Shown here: positions 43,470-52,631 of the stretch, piece by piece | Layout of the letters: the number at the start of each line of letters is the position of its first letter | Numbering within the stretch: the first letter of the stretch is position 1 | Source: Duffyella gerundensis | Lineage (GTDB): Bacteria > Pseudomonadota > Gammaproteobacteria > Enterobacterales > Enterobacteriaceae | DNA length: 64,000 nucleotides | NCBI RefSeq assembly: GCF_001517405.1 | Contig: NZ_LN907828.1 | Span: forward strand, 124,001 to 188,000 | Reading direction: 5' to 3' | Made by a program: the position numbers and the translations under genes | Notes under the pieces: generated by a model | What the model saw: the letters and a program-made list of their open reading frames with translations, nothing else | What the model was told of the DNA's origin: nothing | Databases searched by the model: none

Positions 43470-44714
43470 TTACTCCGCGGCGACACACTTTCGCAGCCGG
43501 GCTTTGTCATGCTCCGATTGCAGCGCCTGCTCAGCGCGCGCCACTGCCTGCGCAGCATGTTCGCGGGCGCAGGTGCTGAACGCCAGGGGATTAAACATCG
43601 CCAGCGCGGTGAGCGCCTTGTGCAACGCAATCTGCACTTCGATGATTGCTGCGCCGTCACGCGCGATCGGCATAAAGAAATCATCAAACAGGTCGCTGGC
43701 CTGGATGGGTTTTATGAAGAGACGCGGATAGCTTACCGTCGCGTGGGCAATCTGGCGCGGCCAGCAGGAGAGCAGCCGAACACCACGGCCAATGACGTCG
43801 ATGGCGGTACCAGGGTCGTTAACCGCTGGAGAAAGCGCGCGTGAAGCAATTTCAGACAGCACACAGAAACCAAAACGCGGATCCTGCTCAAACGAGCGCT
43901 GGGGTTGAAGGGTAAACGCCGCAATCAGCGCCTCAGCATGGAAGTCTCGCTGGGCGGGAGACAGCCAGAGCAACGGTTGCGCCGGGTAAACAAATTCACC
44001 CGGCTGGCGGGCAATGAAAATCGACAGCGCGTGCGCATCGGCATACGCCGCCAGCGCCTGCATATCAATATGCTGCACATAACCCACCTCTTGAGCAGAT
44101 ACCGCCGTGGCGTTGCTGGTGGAGATCGGCTGTGCCTGCCATTCATTAGCGCCGAGCAAAGGATTATCCATCCGTGCACACAGCGTGTTGTGGGTCGCAT
44201 CTTCAACGCGCTGCGTGGTTTCGCCCAGTTGACCAAACTGTGCCAGATGCTGGATCCAGCGCAACAGCGTGATAATAATCAGCACGATAACCAAAAGCGT
44301 GACAAAAAACAGCACCGCCCGCCCTTCTCTGCCGTACGCACCCATGCTCAACGCAATGATGCCCACCAAACTGTAGAGAAAAGAGCCGATAAACGTTGCC
44401 AATACATTCTGCGTGGTGCTGTCTTCCACCAGCAATCGGGTGGCTCGCGGCGTAACGCTGCTGCTGGCCGCATTGTAGGCCGTCACCATAATATTGAGTG
44501 AAAAGGTGGTGACCGCCAGCATGCTGGAAGCCAGAATACCGAGGATTTTATCGACCGCATCGGTGCCGATCAAACCGGCAACCGAAGGCGGAATAAACGC
44601 TTTCAGTACTACCGCCGCCAGCGCCGTGAGCACCGCCAGAATGGCAAACAGCGAGGTGCGAAACCAGAGCTTGCGGGTCATTTGTTGCAGCAACCAATGC
44701 CATTTTGAGGTCAT
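43470..44714 (-). CDS. DUF2254 family membrane protein
   Basis: A 414-residue inner-membrane protein with four helices in the first 150 residues (for example WFRTSLFAILAVLTALAAVV and VLFFVTLLVIVLIIITLLRW). The soluble C-terminal part contains GYVQHIDMQALAAYA and the conserved SRALSPAVNDPGTA. The family is widespread and its function unknown; a channel or stress role has been guessed. The start at 44714 follows AAGGAAGAGAAC. It is divergent from betT. Confidence 0.85.
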   Translation of the reverse strand: MTSKWHWLLQQMTRKLWFRTSLFAILAVLTALAAVVLKAFIPPSVAGLIGTDAVDKILGILASSMLAVTTFSLNIMVTAYNAASSSVTPRATRLLVEDSTTQNVLATFIGSFLYSLVGIIALSMGAYGREGRAVLFFVTLLVIVLIIITLLRWIQHLAQFGQLGETTQRVEDATHNTLCARMDNPLLGANEWQAQPISTSNATAVSAQEVGYVQHIDMQALAAYADAHALSIFIARQPGEFVYPAQPLLWLSPAQRDFHAEALIAAFTLQPQRSFEQDPRFGFCVLSEIASRALSPAVNDPGTAIDVIGRGVRLLSCWPRQIAHATVSYPRLFIKPIQASDLFDDFFMPIARDGAAIIEVQIALHKALTALAMFNPLAFSTCAREHAAQAVARAEQALQSEHDKARLRKCVAAE

Positions 44715-45019
44715 GTTCTCTTCCTTAATCAGCCTTTTAACAGGGGGGTTACCGGCCCGCACGTAGCGTGAATAACGCGAGCGTAAAACAGATTAGTCGC
44801 CGTGACTAAGACGTCCTCAACCGTCTGACTTTGCAGGCATTCCGACGCAGGTTCAGCAGTCGCTTAAGCAAGCGTAGAACAGCGCTGTGTTGAGCCGCAT
44901 CTGTAACAATATTATTTTTAACGAATAAATTAATTTAGCTTAACGCTAGCAATTTCCTGACATTTTCGTCTCGTCTGCCATAATGGCCGTTACATTCAGA
45001 AACGTATCAACGAGGTTTT
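44715..45019. other. Divergent promoter region before betT
   Basis: 305 bases with no gene. It must contain promoters for the DUF2254 gene and betT. No BetI-type operator was recognised by eye. Confidence 0.5.
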
Positions 45020-47011
45020 ATGTCCCAACCACAAACAACGGAGCGCTCACCCCGAAGCAAAATCAATCCCCCGGTGTTTTACAGCTCCGCCATATTGATC
45101 TTTATTATTGTCGCCTTCGCCGCGGTTTTTCCTGAGCTTGCCGACCGGCAGCTGAGCGCGTTGCAAAGCGGTATTTTCGCCAATGCCAGCTGGTTTTACA
45201 TACTGACCGTTGCCCTTATCCTGATGAGCGTCGCCTATCTTGGCATGTCGCGTTTTGGAGATATCAAACTCGGGCCCGATCACTCCGAACCCGATTTCAG
45301 CTACGTCTCATGGTTTGCCATGCTGTTCTCAGCGGGCATGGGCATCGGCCTGATGTTCTTTGGCGTCGCCGAGCCGGTGATGCACTACATGGCTCCGCCG
45401 TCAGGCACGCCGGAAAGCGTGCAGGCTGCCAAAGAGGCGCTGCGCATCACCTTTTTCCACTGGGGTCTGCATGCGTGGTCAATCTACGCCATCGTGGCGC
45501 TGATTCTGGCGTTCTTCAGCTATCGTCACGGCCTGCCGTTGACACTGCGTTCGGCGCTTTATCCGATTATCGGCGATAAAATTTATGGTCCGATCGGCCA
45601 TGCGGTGGATGTGTTTGCAGTTATCGGCACCGTGCTGGGTGTCGCCACGTCGCTGGGCTATGGCGTATTGCAGGTGAATGCCGGACTGAACCATCTGTTT
45701 GGCTTGCCGGTAAACGAAACCGTGCAGGTGATCCTGATTGTAGTCATCACCGGCCTTGCCACCTTGTCGGTGGTTTCCGGGCTGGATAAAGGCATTCGTA
45801 TTCTGTCTGAAATTAACCTGACGCTGGCGGTGCTGCTGCTGGTTCTGGTCGGTGCGATGGGCCCAACGGTGCTGCTGCTGAAATCTTTTGTGGAAAACAC
45901 CGGCGGCTATCTCTCTGAGATTGTGAACAAAACGTTCAACCTCTATGCCTATGAGCCGAAATCGAGCAAGTGGCTGGGCGGCTGGACGCTGTTCTACTGG
46001 GGATGGTGGCTGGCGTGGTCGCCGTTTGTCGGCATGTTTATCGCCCGCGTATCGCGTGGCCGTACCATCCGTGAATTTGTCACCGGCGTGCTGTTCGTGC
46101 CAGCGGGCTTTACCCTGCTGTGGATGACCTTTTTCGGCAACAGCGCCATCTGGCTGATCATGAGCCAGGGCGCGCGCGATTTGGCAGAAACCGTGCAGTC
46201 AGATCAGACGCTGGCACTGTTTAATTTCCTTGAGCACTTCCCGTTCAGCTCGGTGCTGTCGTTTATTGCGATGGCCATGGTGGTGGTGTTCTTCGTCACC
46301 TCCGCGGACTCCGGGGCGATGGTAGTGGATACGCTGGCTTCCGGCGGCACCGACAATACGCCGGTGTGGCAGCGCATTTTCTGGGCATCGATGATGGGCG
46401 TGGTGGCCATTGTGCTGCTGCTGGCGGGCGGCATGAAAGCTTTGCAAACGGTGACTATTGCCAGTGCATTGCCCTTTGCGGTTATTCTGCTCGCCTCGAT
46501 ATACGGGCTGTTTAAAGCGCTGCGTATCGACTATTACAAGCGGGAAAGCAAGCAGATCACCACCATCGCCACGCCAGCCTCGCGCAATCCCATCTCCTGG
46601 CAGCGTCGCTTGCGTAACATCGCCTACTTCCCGAAACGCTCAAACGTGAAGCGCTTTATGGATGAGGTGATTCAGCCCGCGATGCATATGGTTAGCGGCG
46701 AGCTGCTGAAGCAAGGCACCGTCTCGCACATCGACGACAGTGCGGACGATCGCGTGCGTTTTGAAGTGGATTTAGGCAATGAGCTGAACTTTGTTTATGA
46801 GGTTCGCCTGCGCTCCTATATTCAGCCTACTTTTGCCCTTGCCGCCTTAGGCGATGAGAAAAAAGAGGAGAACCGCTACTACCGCGCCGAAGTGCATTTG
46901 AAGGAAGGCGGCCAGGATTATGACGTGATGAGCTGGCCTCAGGAACAGATCATCAACGATATTCTTGACCAGTATGAAAAACACCTTCACTTCCTGCATC
47001 TGGTGCGTTAA
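45020..47011 (+). CDS. betT: BCCT-family choline/betaine transporter, BetT-like
   Basis: A 663-residue transporter with twelve helices and a long cytoplasmic C-terminal tail of about 150 residues, as in BetT, where the tail senses osmotic strength. It starts KINPPVFYSSAILI like E. coli BetT (KINPVVFYTSAGLI). FAMLFSAGMGIGLMFFGVAEP and WTLFYWGWWLAWSPFVGMFIA are BCCT signatures, the latter containing the aromatic choline-binding box. Other betaine synthesis genes (betIBA) are not adjacent. A strong terminator follows. Confidence 0.88.
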   Translation: MSQPQTTERSPRSKINPPVFYSSAILIFIIVAFAAVFPELADRQLSALQSGIFANASWFYILTVALILMSVAYLGMSRFGDIKLGPDHSEPDFSYVSWFAMLFSAGMGIGLMFFGVAEPVMHYMAPPSGTPESVQAAKEALRITFFHWGLHAWSIYAIVALILAFFSYRHGLPLTLRSALYPIIGDKIYGPIGHAVDVFAVIGTVLGVATSLGYGVLQVNAGLNHLFGLPVNETVQVILIVVITGLATLSVVSGLDKGIRILSEINLTLAVLLLVLVGAMGPTVLLLKSFVENTGGYLSEIVNKTFNLYAYEPKSSKWLGGWTLFYWGWWLAWSPFVGMFIARVSRGRTIREFVTGVLFVPAGFTLLWMTFFGNSAIWLIMSQGARDLAETVQSDQTLALFNFLEHFPFSSVLSFIAMAMVVVFFVTSADSGAMVVDTLASGGTDNTPVWQRIFWASMMGVVAIVLLLAGGMKALQTVTIASALPFAVILLASIYGLFKALRIDYYKRESKQITTIATPASRNPISWQRRLRNIAYFPKRSNVKRFMDEVIQPAMHMVSGELLKQGTVSHIDDSADDRVRFEVDLGNELNFVYEVRLRSYIQPTFALAALGDEKKEENRYYRAEVHLKEGGQDYDVMSWPQEQIINDILDQYEKHLHFLHLVR

Positions 47012-47045
47012 GACGCAGACGGAGAGATCAATCAAACCCCTTCAG

Positions 47046-47070
47046 GACCGGCTCAGGCCGGTCTTTTTTT
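47046..47070 (+). terminator. Terminator of betT
   Basis: GACCGGC-TCAG-GCCGGTC hairpin followed by seven T, 34 bases after the betT stop. Confidence 0.9.
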
Positions 47071-47180
47071 CTGTTATCTGGCCAGGCACCCGCGCACCAG
47101 TTATTGCCGCGGGCGGCCGCCCGCTATATCGACAAAGGGTAAACAGGTAAAATACCTTTTTGACTGGCAGGAAGGATTCT

Positions 47181-48119
47181 ATGACCCCGGCAACGCACCT
47201 GATCGGCACCATGCTGCCCAGCGTAAAACAGCTGCAATGTTTTCTGGCAGTGGCGCATGAGCTTAATTTTCGCCGCGCCGCAGAACGGCTCAGCATGACG
47301 CAGCCGCCGTTAACGCGTCAGATCAAAAGCCTGGAAGCGCTGTTGAACCAGCCACTTTTTTTACGCAGCACCCATGAGGTGAGCCTGACGGAAGCCGGGC
47401 GATCGCTGGTTCCGCGCGCGGAAGAGATTTTGCTGTCACTTGCCGGACTAAAGGTTGAGCCCTCACCCGCTGATGCGCGCGTGCGCATCGGGCTGACTCG
47501 CACGTTGAATTTTGACAGAATCGCGTCGCTGAAGCAGTCACTCGCACATCTCAAGGTCGGCGAGGATATTGAAACGCCCAATCTGACCTCGGCGCAACTG
47601 TTGCAGTGCCTGACCAAAAACACGCTGGATCTGGTTATTAGCGGTGAACAAGGCGCAGCGCAGGCGGAAAACATCGACTATTGCTGGCTCTGCCGCGAAC
47701 CGCTGCTGCTGGCTCTGCCCGCCGCTCATCCCGCCAGCGCAGAGGAGAACGTGTCGCTGGAATCGGTCAGCGATCTGCCGCTGTTCTGGTTCGCCAGAAG
47801 CGCGAATCCGGCGTTTTATGATAAGTGTGAAAAGCATTTTTCCCGGCTAGAAACGGCAATTAAACGTGTCAAAGAGCCGGATGATTCGCTGGTAATGCTG
47901 ACGCACATTGCCAGAGGCAAAGGGTTTGCCCTGATGCCGCAGTCAAAGTGCATCTTTACGCAGGATGGGCTCTGTTACCGCCCGCTCCGCTCCGCCGACG
48001 CGCAGCAGCTGCATATTGACGTTTACGTCGCTATCCGCCGGGGCGAAACGCGCCAGCCGGTGCTGGCAGCCAGAAAAAGAGTGTGTGATGCCACTGCCAG
48101 CGGCAGTCAGCCAGCATAA
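47181..48119 (+). CDS. LysR-family regulator
   Basis: A 312-residue regulator with the helix-turn-helix LNFRRAAERLSMTQPPLTRQI, which has the TQPPLSRQI pattern of the BenM/CatM/CbbR-like group, and an effector domain from about 95. The start at 47181 follows GGAAGGATTCT. It lies after the betT terminator and converges with the ClpP-like gene, eight bases apart at the 3' ends. Its target is not evident from position. Confidence 0.87.
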   Translation: MTPATHLIGTMLPSVKQLQCFLAVAHELNFRRAAERLSMTQPPLTRQIKSLEALLNQPLFLRSTHEVSLTEAGRSLVPRAEEILLSLAGLKVEPSPADARVRIGLTRTLNFDRIASLKQSLAHLKVGEDIETPNLTSAQLLQCLTKNTLDLVISGEQGAAQAENIDYCWLCREPLLLALPAAHPASAEENVSLESVSDLPLFWFARSANPAFYDKCEKHFSRLETAIKRVKEPDDSLVMLTHIARGKGFALMPQSKCIFTQDGLCYRPLRSADAQQLHIDVYVAIRRGETRQPVLAARKRVCDATASGSQPA

Positions 48120-48127
48120 CCGGAATG

Positions 48128-48781
48128 CTAATCAGTAATAAAATAGGAGACGGGCGCGGCGACCATTTTATCGTCGATGCCAGTGGCAAGCTTGTGTTGC
48201 AGCGCCGCCTCTGAGGTGAGGTAAAGACGGTTATCATCGCTGCCCAGCGCCTTATCCATCTCCCCTGCGCTGAAGTCCGTACAGTGTTGATAGATATTCC
48301 TGAACATGCGGTTGTACATGCCAATATAGTTCTGGGCCGTGGCGAGTTTCGCCGGGGTAATATTTTTATCGGCGATGCTGTCCATTTGTGCCGGATGAAT
48401 AATGAAATTTGCTTCTTTCAGCACGATACGCTCCTGTCCCGCGCAATAAGGCAGGGTAGCGGCCGACGCAACCATCGACTGATTTACGGTAACAACCTGC
48501 TTGTTTGTGCTACGAAGGGCATAATACATGGCGAGCGCGCTATCTAAATTGCCGCCATCGCTGTTCAGGTAGAGATAAATTTTTTTGCTGTTCACATAAC
48601 GCTGGTTAATCTCATCAAGCACCGATTGCAACGCGGCCGATTTATTGCCGCTGATCAGCCCTGAAAATGAAATCTTTATCGTTGCCACATCCTCAGCTTT
48701 ACCATTATTAGTGATCGAAAAGGTATTGGCCATTGCCCATGTGGGCATTAATAACAGAGCGGCCATAGCGAGCTTTTTCAT
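48128..48781 (-). CDS. Exported ClpP-like serine protease
   Basis: 217 residues with a Sec signal peptide (cut after AMA near residue 18) and a ClpP/crotonase-type fold: KKIYLYLNSDGGNLDSALAMYYALR, MVASAATLPYCAG and FIIHPAQM. By alignment with ClpP the likely triad is S106, H129 and D182 or D183. Export to the periplasm is unusual for ClpP, which normally works with cytoplasmic ATPase rings. It begins 36 bases after the microcin exporter stop on the same strand (GGGGAAATC before ATG), so it may belong to the microcin operon. Signal peptide digestion or immunity roles are conjecture. Confidence 0.78.
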   Translation of the reverse strand: MKKLAMAALLLMPTWAMANTFSITNNGKAEDVATIKISFSGLISGNKSAALQSVLDEINQRYVNSKKIYLYLNSDGGNLDSALAMYYALRSTNKQVVTVNQSMVASAATLPYCAGQERIVLKEANFIIHPAQMDSIADKNITPAKLATAQNYIGMYNRMFRNIYQHCTDFSAGEMDKALGSDDNRLYLTSEAALQHKLATGIDDKMVAAPVSYFITD

Positions 48782-48817
48782 GATTTCCCCGATGTGGATA
48801 TCGCGCTGCTCTCAGCA

Positions 48818-50920
48818 TCATAGCGGCAGATTAATAATGCGATCTGCCGATGCGATGGTTGAGGGGCGATGAGCAATAATAATCCGTGTCATATTGAGCT
48901 GACGAATGGCAGCATTGATTAACGCTTCGTTATGTTCATCAAGATGGCTGGTGGCTTCATCCATGAACAGAATGCCGGGCCGCCGATAGAGAGCACGAGC
49001 GATAAAAAGCCGTTGCCGCTGTCCGCCAGACAAACCCTCGCCTAACTCTCCGGTCAACGTCTCGTAACCCATCGGCAAGGCCATAATATCGTCATGGATG
49101 TGGCTGAGTTTTGCGCAGGCTTCCATATGCGCTTCATCGATTTCCCGACTAAAGCCGGTAATGTTGTCCCGCAGTGAACCGGCTAACAGGCGATCGTCCT
49201 GAAGTATGCAGGCGATCGCATGGCGATAGTTGTTAAGCCCGATCGCACTGATATCGCGGCCATTAACAGCAATATGTCCTTCATCGGCTGAGGCCAGACC
49301 GCACAGCACTTTCATCAGCGTGGTTTTGCCGGTGCCGGAAGGCCCGGTAATCGCCACGCTCTCACCTGCTTCTATGGTGACAGAGAGATCGCTGAATACC
49401 GGCGCAGAATGGCTGTCATAGCGAAACGTGATGCGCTCCGCCGTTAACGATAGCGCCTCGCCAGGCTGAAAAAGTGCCAGCGTCGGTTTATCTTCTTCAG
49501 GCGTCGATAACGCAATATCGGCAATGCGCTCGTTGTGTAGCGACAGCATTTTCAGCTGTAAAAGCAAACCGGTTAACGACAGGATACGATCGGAAAACAT
49601 CGAGCGAAACGCGCTGAACGCCACGAAAGCCCCGAGGGTGAGCGTATGGTCGATCACTGCTGAGATGCCAAGCCATAAAATAATGACGCTGTCACAGGCG
49701 CCAACAAAAGTGCTGATAATACGAAACAGCATATCAAAACGCATCAGGCTGACCGACGCATTGGTGGCATCAGAAATCATGCTCAGCCAGTTTTGTCTCC
49801 GCTGCTCAGCCAGCCCCTGTGCCCGAATCGTCGCCACGGCATAAAGCGTTTCAGTAAAGGAGGAAGCGGCACGGGCATTTTTGATCAGTAACTCTTCAGA
49901 TGAGTGACGATAGCGATTATAGGTAGCGACCCTCAACACCACGAATAACAGCGTGAAGGCGACAACCACCCACGTCAGTAACCCGCCATAAAGCAGCAAC
50001 AGAATAAAAGCGCCTGCTGCGATAATGCTGTCTATCAGCGCACCGGTAAGGCTTTGAGTAAAAGTCGTACGCAGCGTATCCAGTGAAACAAAGCGTGACT
50101 GAATATCGCCCATTCTGCGTTTTTCAAACCACGGTAATGGCAGTCGCAGTAAATGCCTGAATAAACCCTCTTTCCACTGAATATCGATATAGGTGCTCAT
50201 TACCATCGATGTCCAGGCACGGAAAACACTGATGCCGGCCTGCAATAAAATAAGAATCATCAAACTCATGCAGACCAGCGTTAATAAGCTCTTATCTGCA
50301 GCAGGCACCGCATTATCCATGACCAGCTGGGTGCCTACGGGCATTAACAGGCTAATAAACTCAATAATCATCGATACGCAGAAGAGCGTTAACATCGCAC
50401 TTTTAAAGCCGGTAATGTTGTGCAATAACGTGCCAAGCCTGAGCTTGTTGACGCGCTTTTCCGGTGTAAATTCTGTACCCGGCCAGAGTTCCAGTGCTAC
50501 GCCGGTAAAATGTGTCGACAGCGTTTTTTGATCGATGATTCTGCGGCCAGCAGCGGGATCGTGGATAACATAGCGATCGGCTCGTGCGCTGACCAGTACC
50601 ACAAAATGATTGAAATCCCAGTGCAGAATGCAGGGTTTACGTACCTGGTGGAGATGTTCAATATCCAGAGATAAAGCCCGGCTTGCCATTCCCATTCCTT
50701 CAGCAAGCGTTATCAGCGCGCTGAGCGTGCTACCCCGTGAGGATAATCCCGCCTTCTGACGCAAAGTGAGCAGATCGGTATGTTTGCCATAATTGGCGGC
50801 GATCATCATCAGGCAGGCAAGCCCACACTCAGCAGCCTCTGTTTGCAGCTGGACAGGGATACGACGTTGCGGGCCAAAATGAATGCGCTCCTTTAACCAC
50901 ACTGCAGCTTCACTTTTCAT
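48818..50920 (-). CDS. Peptidase-containing ABC exporter for microcin, CvaB-like
   Basis: A 700-residue inner-membrane exporter that cuts the double-glycine leader and exports the peptide. An N-terminal C39 peptidase has C32 (AAECGLACLM), H105 (WDFNHFVVL) and D121 (HDPAAG). Six helices span roughly 160-440. The ATPase domain has Walker A at 526 (GPSGTGKTT), LSGGQ at 630 and Walker B ILFMDE at 650. It overlaps the adaptor gene by 11 bases and lies downstream of a precursor with the matching leader. TolC, not in the window, would supply the outer-membrane channel. Confidence 0.93.
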   Translation of the reverse strand: MKSEAAVWLKERIHFGPQRRIPVQLQTEAAECGLACLMMIAANYGKHTDLLTLRQKAGLSSRGSTLSALITLAEGMGMASRALSLDIEHLHQVRKPCILHWDFNHFVVLVSARADRYVIHDPAAGRRIIDQKTLSTHFTGVALELWPGTEFTPEKRVNKLRLGTLLHNITGFKSAMLTLFCVSMIIEFISLLMPVGTQLVMDNAVPAADKSLLTLVCMSLMILILLQAGISVFRAWTSMVMSTYIDIQWKEGLFRHLLRLPLPWFEKRRMGDIQSRFVSLDTLRTTFTQSLTGALIDSIIAAGAFILLLLYGGLLTWVVVAFTLLFVVLRVATYNRYRHSSEELLIKNARAASSFTETLYAVATIRAQGLAEQRRQNWLSMISDATNASVSLMRFDMLFRIISTFVGACDSVIILWLGISAVIDHTLTLGAFVAFSAFRSMFSDRILSLTGLLLQLKMLSLHNERIADIALSTPEEDKPTLALFQPGEALSLTAERITFRYDSHSAPVFSDLSVTIEAGESVAITGPSGTGKTTLMKVLCGLASADEGHIAVNGRDISAIGLNNYRHAIACILQDDRLLAGSLRDNITGFSREIDEAHMEACAKLSHIHDDIMALPMGYETLTGELGEGLSGGQRQRLFIARALYRRPGILFMDEATSHLDEHNEALINAAIRQLNMTRIIIAHRPSTIASADRIINLPL

Positions 50921-52223
50921 CCACCAGCCCTCCTGCGCTGTTACGAATATCGTAGAGTGGAGAAAGTATCCACTGATAGAGTTTTCGCTCTTCTAAATAC
51001 AGCGTGCTGGTGGCTTTCATGCCGTTTTCTGGCTGTATTTGCCGCCCTTTGTAATGAAAATGCTGATTGCCCGGTGCGACCACCACTTTGTACCAGGTTT
51101 GCGGTTTATCCGCTGATTTAAGCGGCGCTCCGGGATAGGTTGCCATCTCCTGCGGGGAAGCAGGAGTACGGGCAATAGCCACGATCTTTCCGGGAAACTG
51201 ACCAAATTTTTCCGCAGGAAAAGCGTCATAACGAATGTTGATTGACTGATTGACGCTGAGGTAAGGAACAGAAGAGTCAGGCACCCATAAAATGAGTTCA
51301 AAGTGGTGGCTTTCACCGGGAATGATTTGCAGCAAACTATCGCCGTTGCTCACCATTTGACCAGGCGAAACGCTAAGCGTGTCGATCCAGCCATCAACCG
51401 GTGAAGTGATAATGAGATCGCTGTTAGCATCGGCATCCGTTAACTCATCAGCCAGCCCACTTTTCTGCATATCGAGTTGGGAAAGCTGGTTATCAAAATC
51501 CACAGCCTGAGTTTGTAGACGGCTTTGTAACGCCAAAATTTGCAGAGCATTCTGTTCATTCTGGCTGCGCAGCCCCAGCAGATCGTTCTGTTGTTGATAG
51601 TAGATAGTTGACTGATTAACTAACTGATCGTTGTTAATCAATCCTTTCCTCTGGTAGCTGCGATAGTTTTCCATGTTTTTTTTCATCATACGCAGTCCCT
51701 GTTGCGCTGTGTCCAGCACATCAGATGAGTGTTGCAGCGCCGCTTCGTAGCTGGCTTTTTCACGGTTGATCGTGTCGAGTGTGGTTTGTTTATTTTGGCG
51801 AATTTTATTCGCCATTTGATCGATCGCCGCTATTTGCTTTTGGATATTGATGCGGCGTTTGTTACTGACCACGCCTGACGTCGTGGTGCGGCTGACGTCA
51901 ATCTGATAGATCGGCTGGCCACGTTTTACCGCCTGTCCTGGATGCACTTTCTGACTAACCACAAAACCTTGTTGCCCGGAAAACACCGTAATAGCGCGGG
52001 GTGAAGAGATAATTTCACCTGAGACATTGATCCGGCGGGTATAGCTACCGAAAATAATAAAGGCGAAGAACAGACCAAAAAAAATCACGGTAAATAGCAC
52101 TACGCGATAAGGCCGTACCTCCGCTAACAGTATGGCTTTACCTGACCAGTGCTGGTTTCTTGATGCAATCGCTTCCTTTCTGTACATCATGGCGAAATAT
52201 TCTGTTTGTGAAGGGACGTGCAT
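50910..52223 (-). CDS. HlyD-family microcin secretion adaptor, CvaA-like
   Basis: 437 residues: one N-terminal transmembrane helix (about 39-60), a long coiled-coil hairpin, and lipoyl/beta-barrel domains. It follows remembered CvaA throughout: RRINVSGEIISSPRAITVFSG, YRSYQRKGLINNDQL, TQAVDFDNQLSQL and SPVDGWIDTLSVSPGQMVSNGDSLLQ. The start is uncertain: ATG 52223 has no ribosome site and sits just past a hairpin, while ATG 52190 or 52187 (MMYRKEAIASRNQHW) aligns with the CvaA N-terminus MFRKDALENRKMKW. The adaptor links the ABC exporter to TolC. Confidence 0.92.
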   Translation of the reverse strand: MHVPSQTEYFAMMYRKEAIASRNQHWSGKAILLAEVRPYRVVLFTVIFFGLFFAFIIFGSYTRRINVSGEIISSPRAITVFSGQQGFVVSQKVHPGQAVKRGQPIYQIDVSRTTTSGVVSNKRRINIQKQIAAIDQMANKIRQNKQTTLDTINREKASYEAALQHSSDVLDTAQQGLRMMKKNMENYRSYQRKGLINNDQLVNQSTIYYQQQNDLLGLRSQNEQNALQILALQSRLQTQAVDFDNQLSQLDMQKSGLADELTDADANSDLIITSPVDGWIDTLSVSPGQMVSNGDSLLQIIPGESHHFELILWVPDSSVPYLSVNQSINIRYDAFPAEKFGQFPGKIVAIARTPASPQEMATYPGAPLKSADKPQTWYKVVVAPGNQHFHYKGRQIQPENGMKATSTLYLEERKLYQWILSPLYDIRNSAGGLVDEK

Positions 52224-52226
52224 GAT

Positions 52227-52257
52227 AAAACCGGGTCAGGCCACCCTTTCCCGGTTT
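52227..52257 (-). terminator. Hairpin attenuator between microcin precursor and export genes
   Basis: On the minus strand AAACCGGG and CCCGGTTTT form an 8-bp stem with a 14-base loop ending in TTTTAT. It lies six bases after the precursor stop and three bases before the first adaptor ATG. Partial termination would give more precursor and immunity mRNA than exporter mRNA. Confidence 0.65.
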
Positions 52258-52263
52258 ACAGGC

Positions 52264-52614
52264 TTACCAATGGCACTGGCCATTAACACTGTTGTTGCTG
52301 GCATCGCCGCCCAGCGATCCGCCACCATTATTGCCACCGTTGTCATTACAGGCTGGTGAAGTGGTGTAGGCTCTTACCCCGCCTGCTGCTGCGCCCCCAA
52401 TGCCAGCGACGGCGCCGGAGACTGCCGCACCCGCCAGTGAACCCGGCCCGGATGCTGCGGTGCCCAGCGCACCGGCGACCATACCGCCTACCGCACCCGC
52501 TACCGCACCGCTGGTCGCGCCATCCGTAACTGCCGCCGCACAGCCGCCTTCATAACCAGAATTGGCGTTACCACCAGCCACTGACATCAGTTCTGTTACT
52601 GTAAGTTCTCTCAT
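52264..52614 (-). CDS. Class II microcin precursor (double-glycine leader)
   Basis: A 116-residue peptide. The leader MRELTVTELMSVAGG is near-identical in pattern to that of microcin V (MRTLTLNELDSVSGG), and cleavage after G15 would release a mature peptide of 101 residues. The core is rich in Gly and Ala with many GxxxG-like repeats (GAVAGAVGGMVAGALG), typical of membrane-inserting class IIa microcins. The tail is Asn/Gly-rich and ends CHW. There are three cysteines (C25, C89, C114), an odd number. The C-terminus is not a serine-rich siderophore-receiving module. GGAGAGAG precedes the ATG. I do not recognise it as a named microcin. Confidence 0.85.
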   Translation of the reverse strand: MRELTVTELMSVAGGNANSGYEGGCAAAVTDGATSGAVAGAVGGMVAGALGTAASGPGSLAGAAVSGAVAGIGGAAAGGVRAYTTSPACNDNGGNNGGGSLGGDASNNSVNGQCHW

Positions 52615-52631
52615 TTTTCTCTCTCCGTTAA

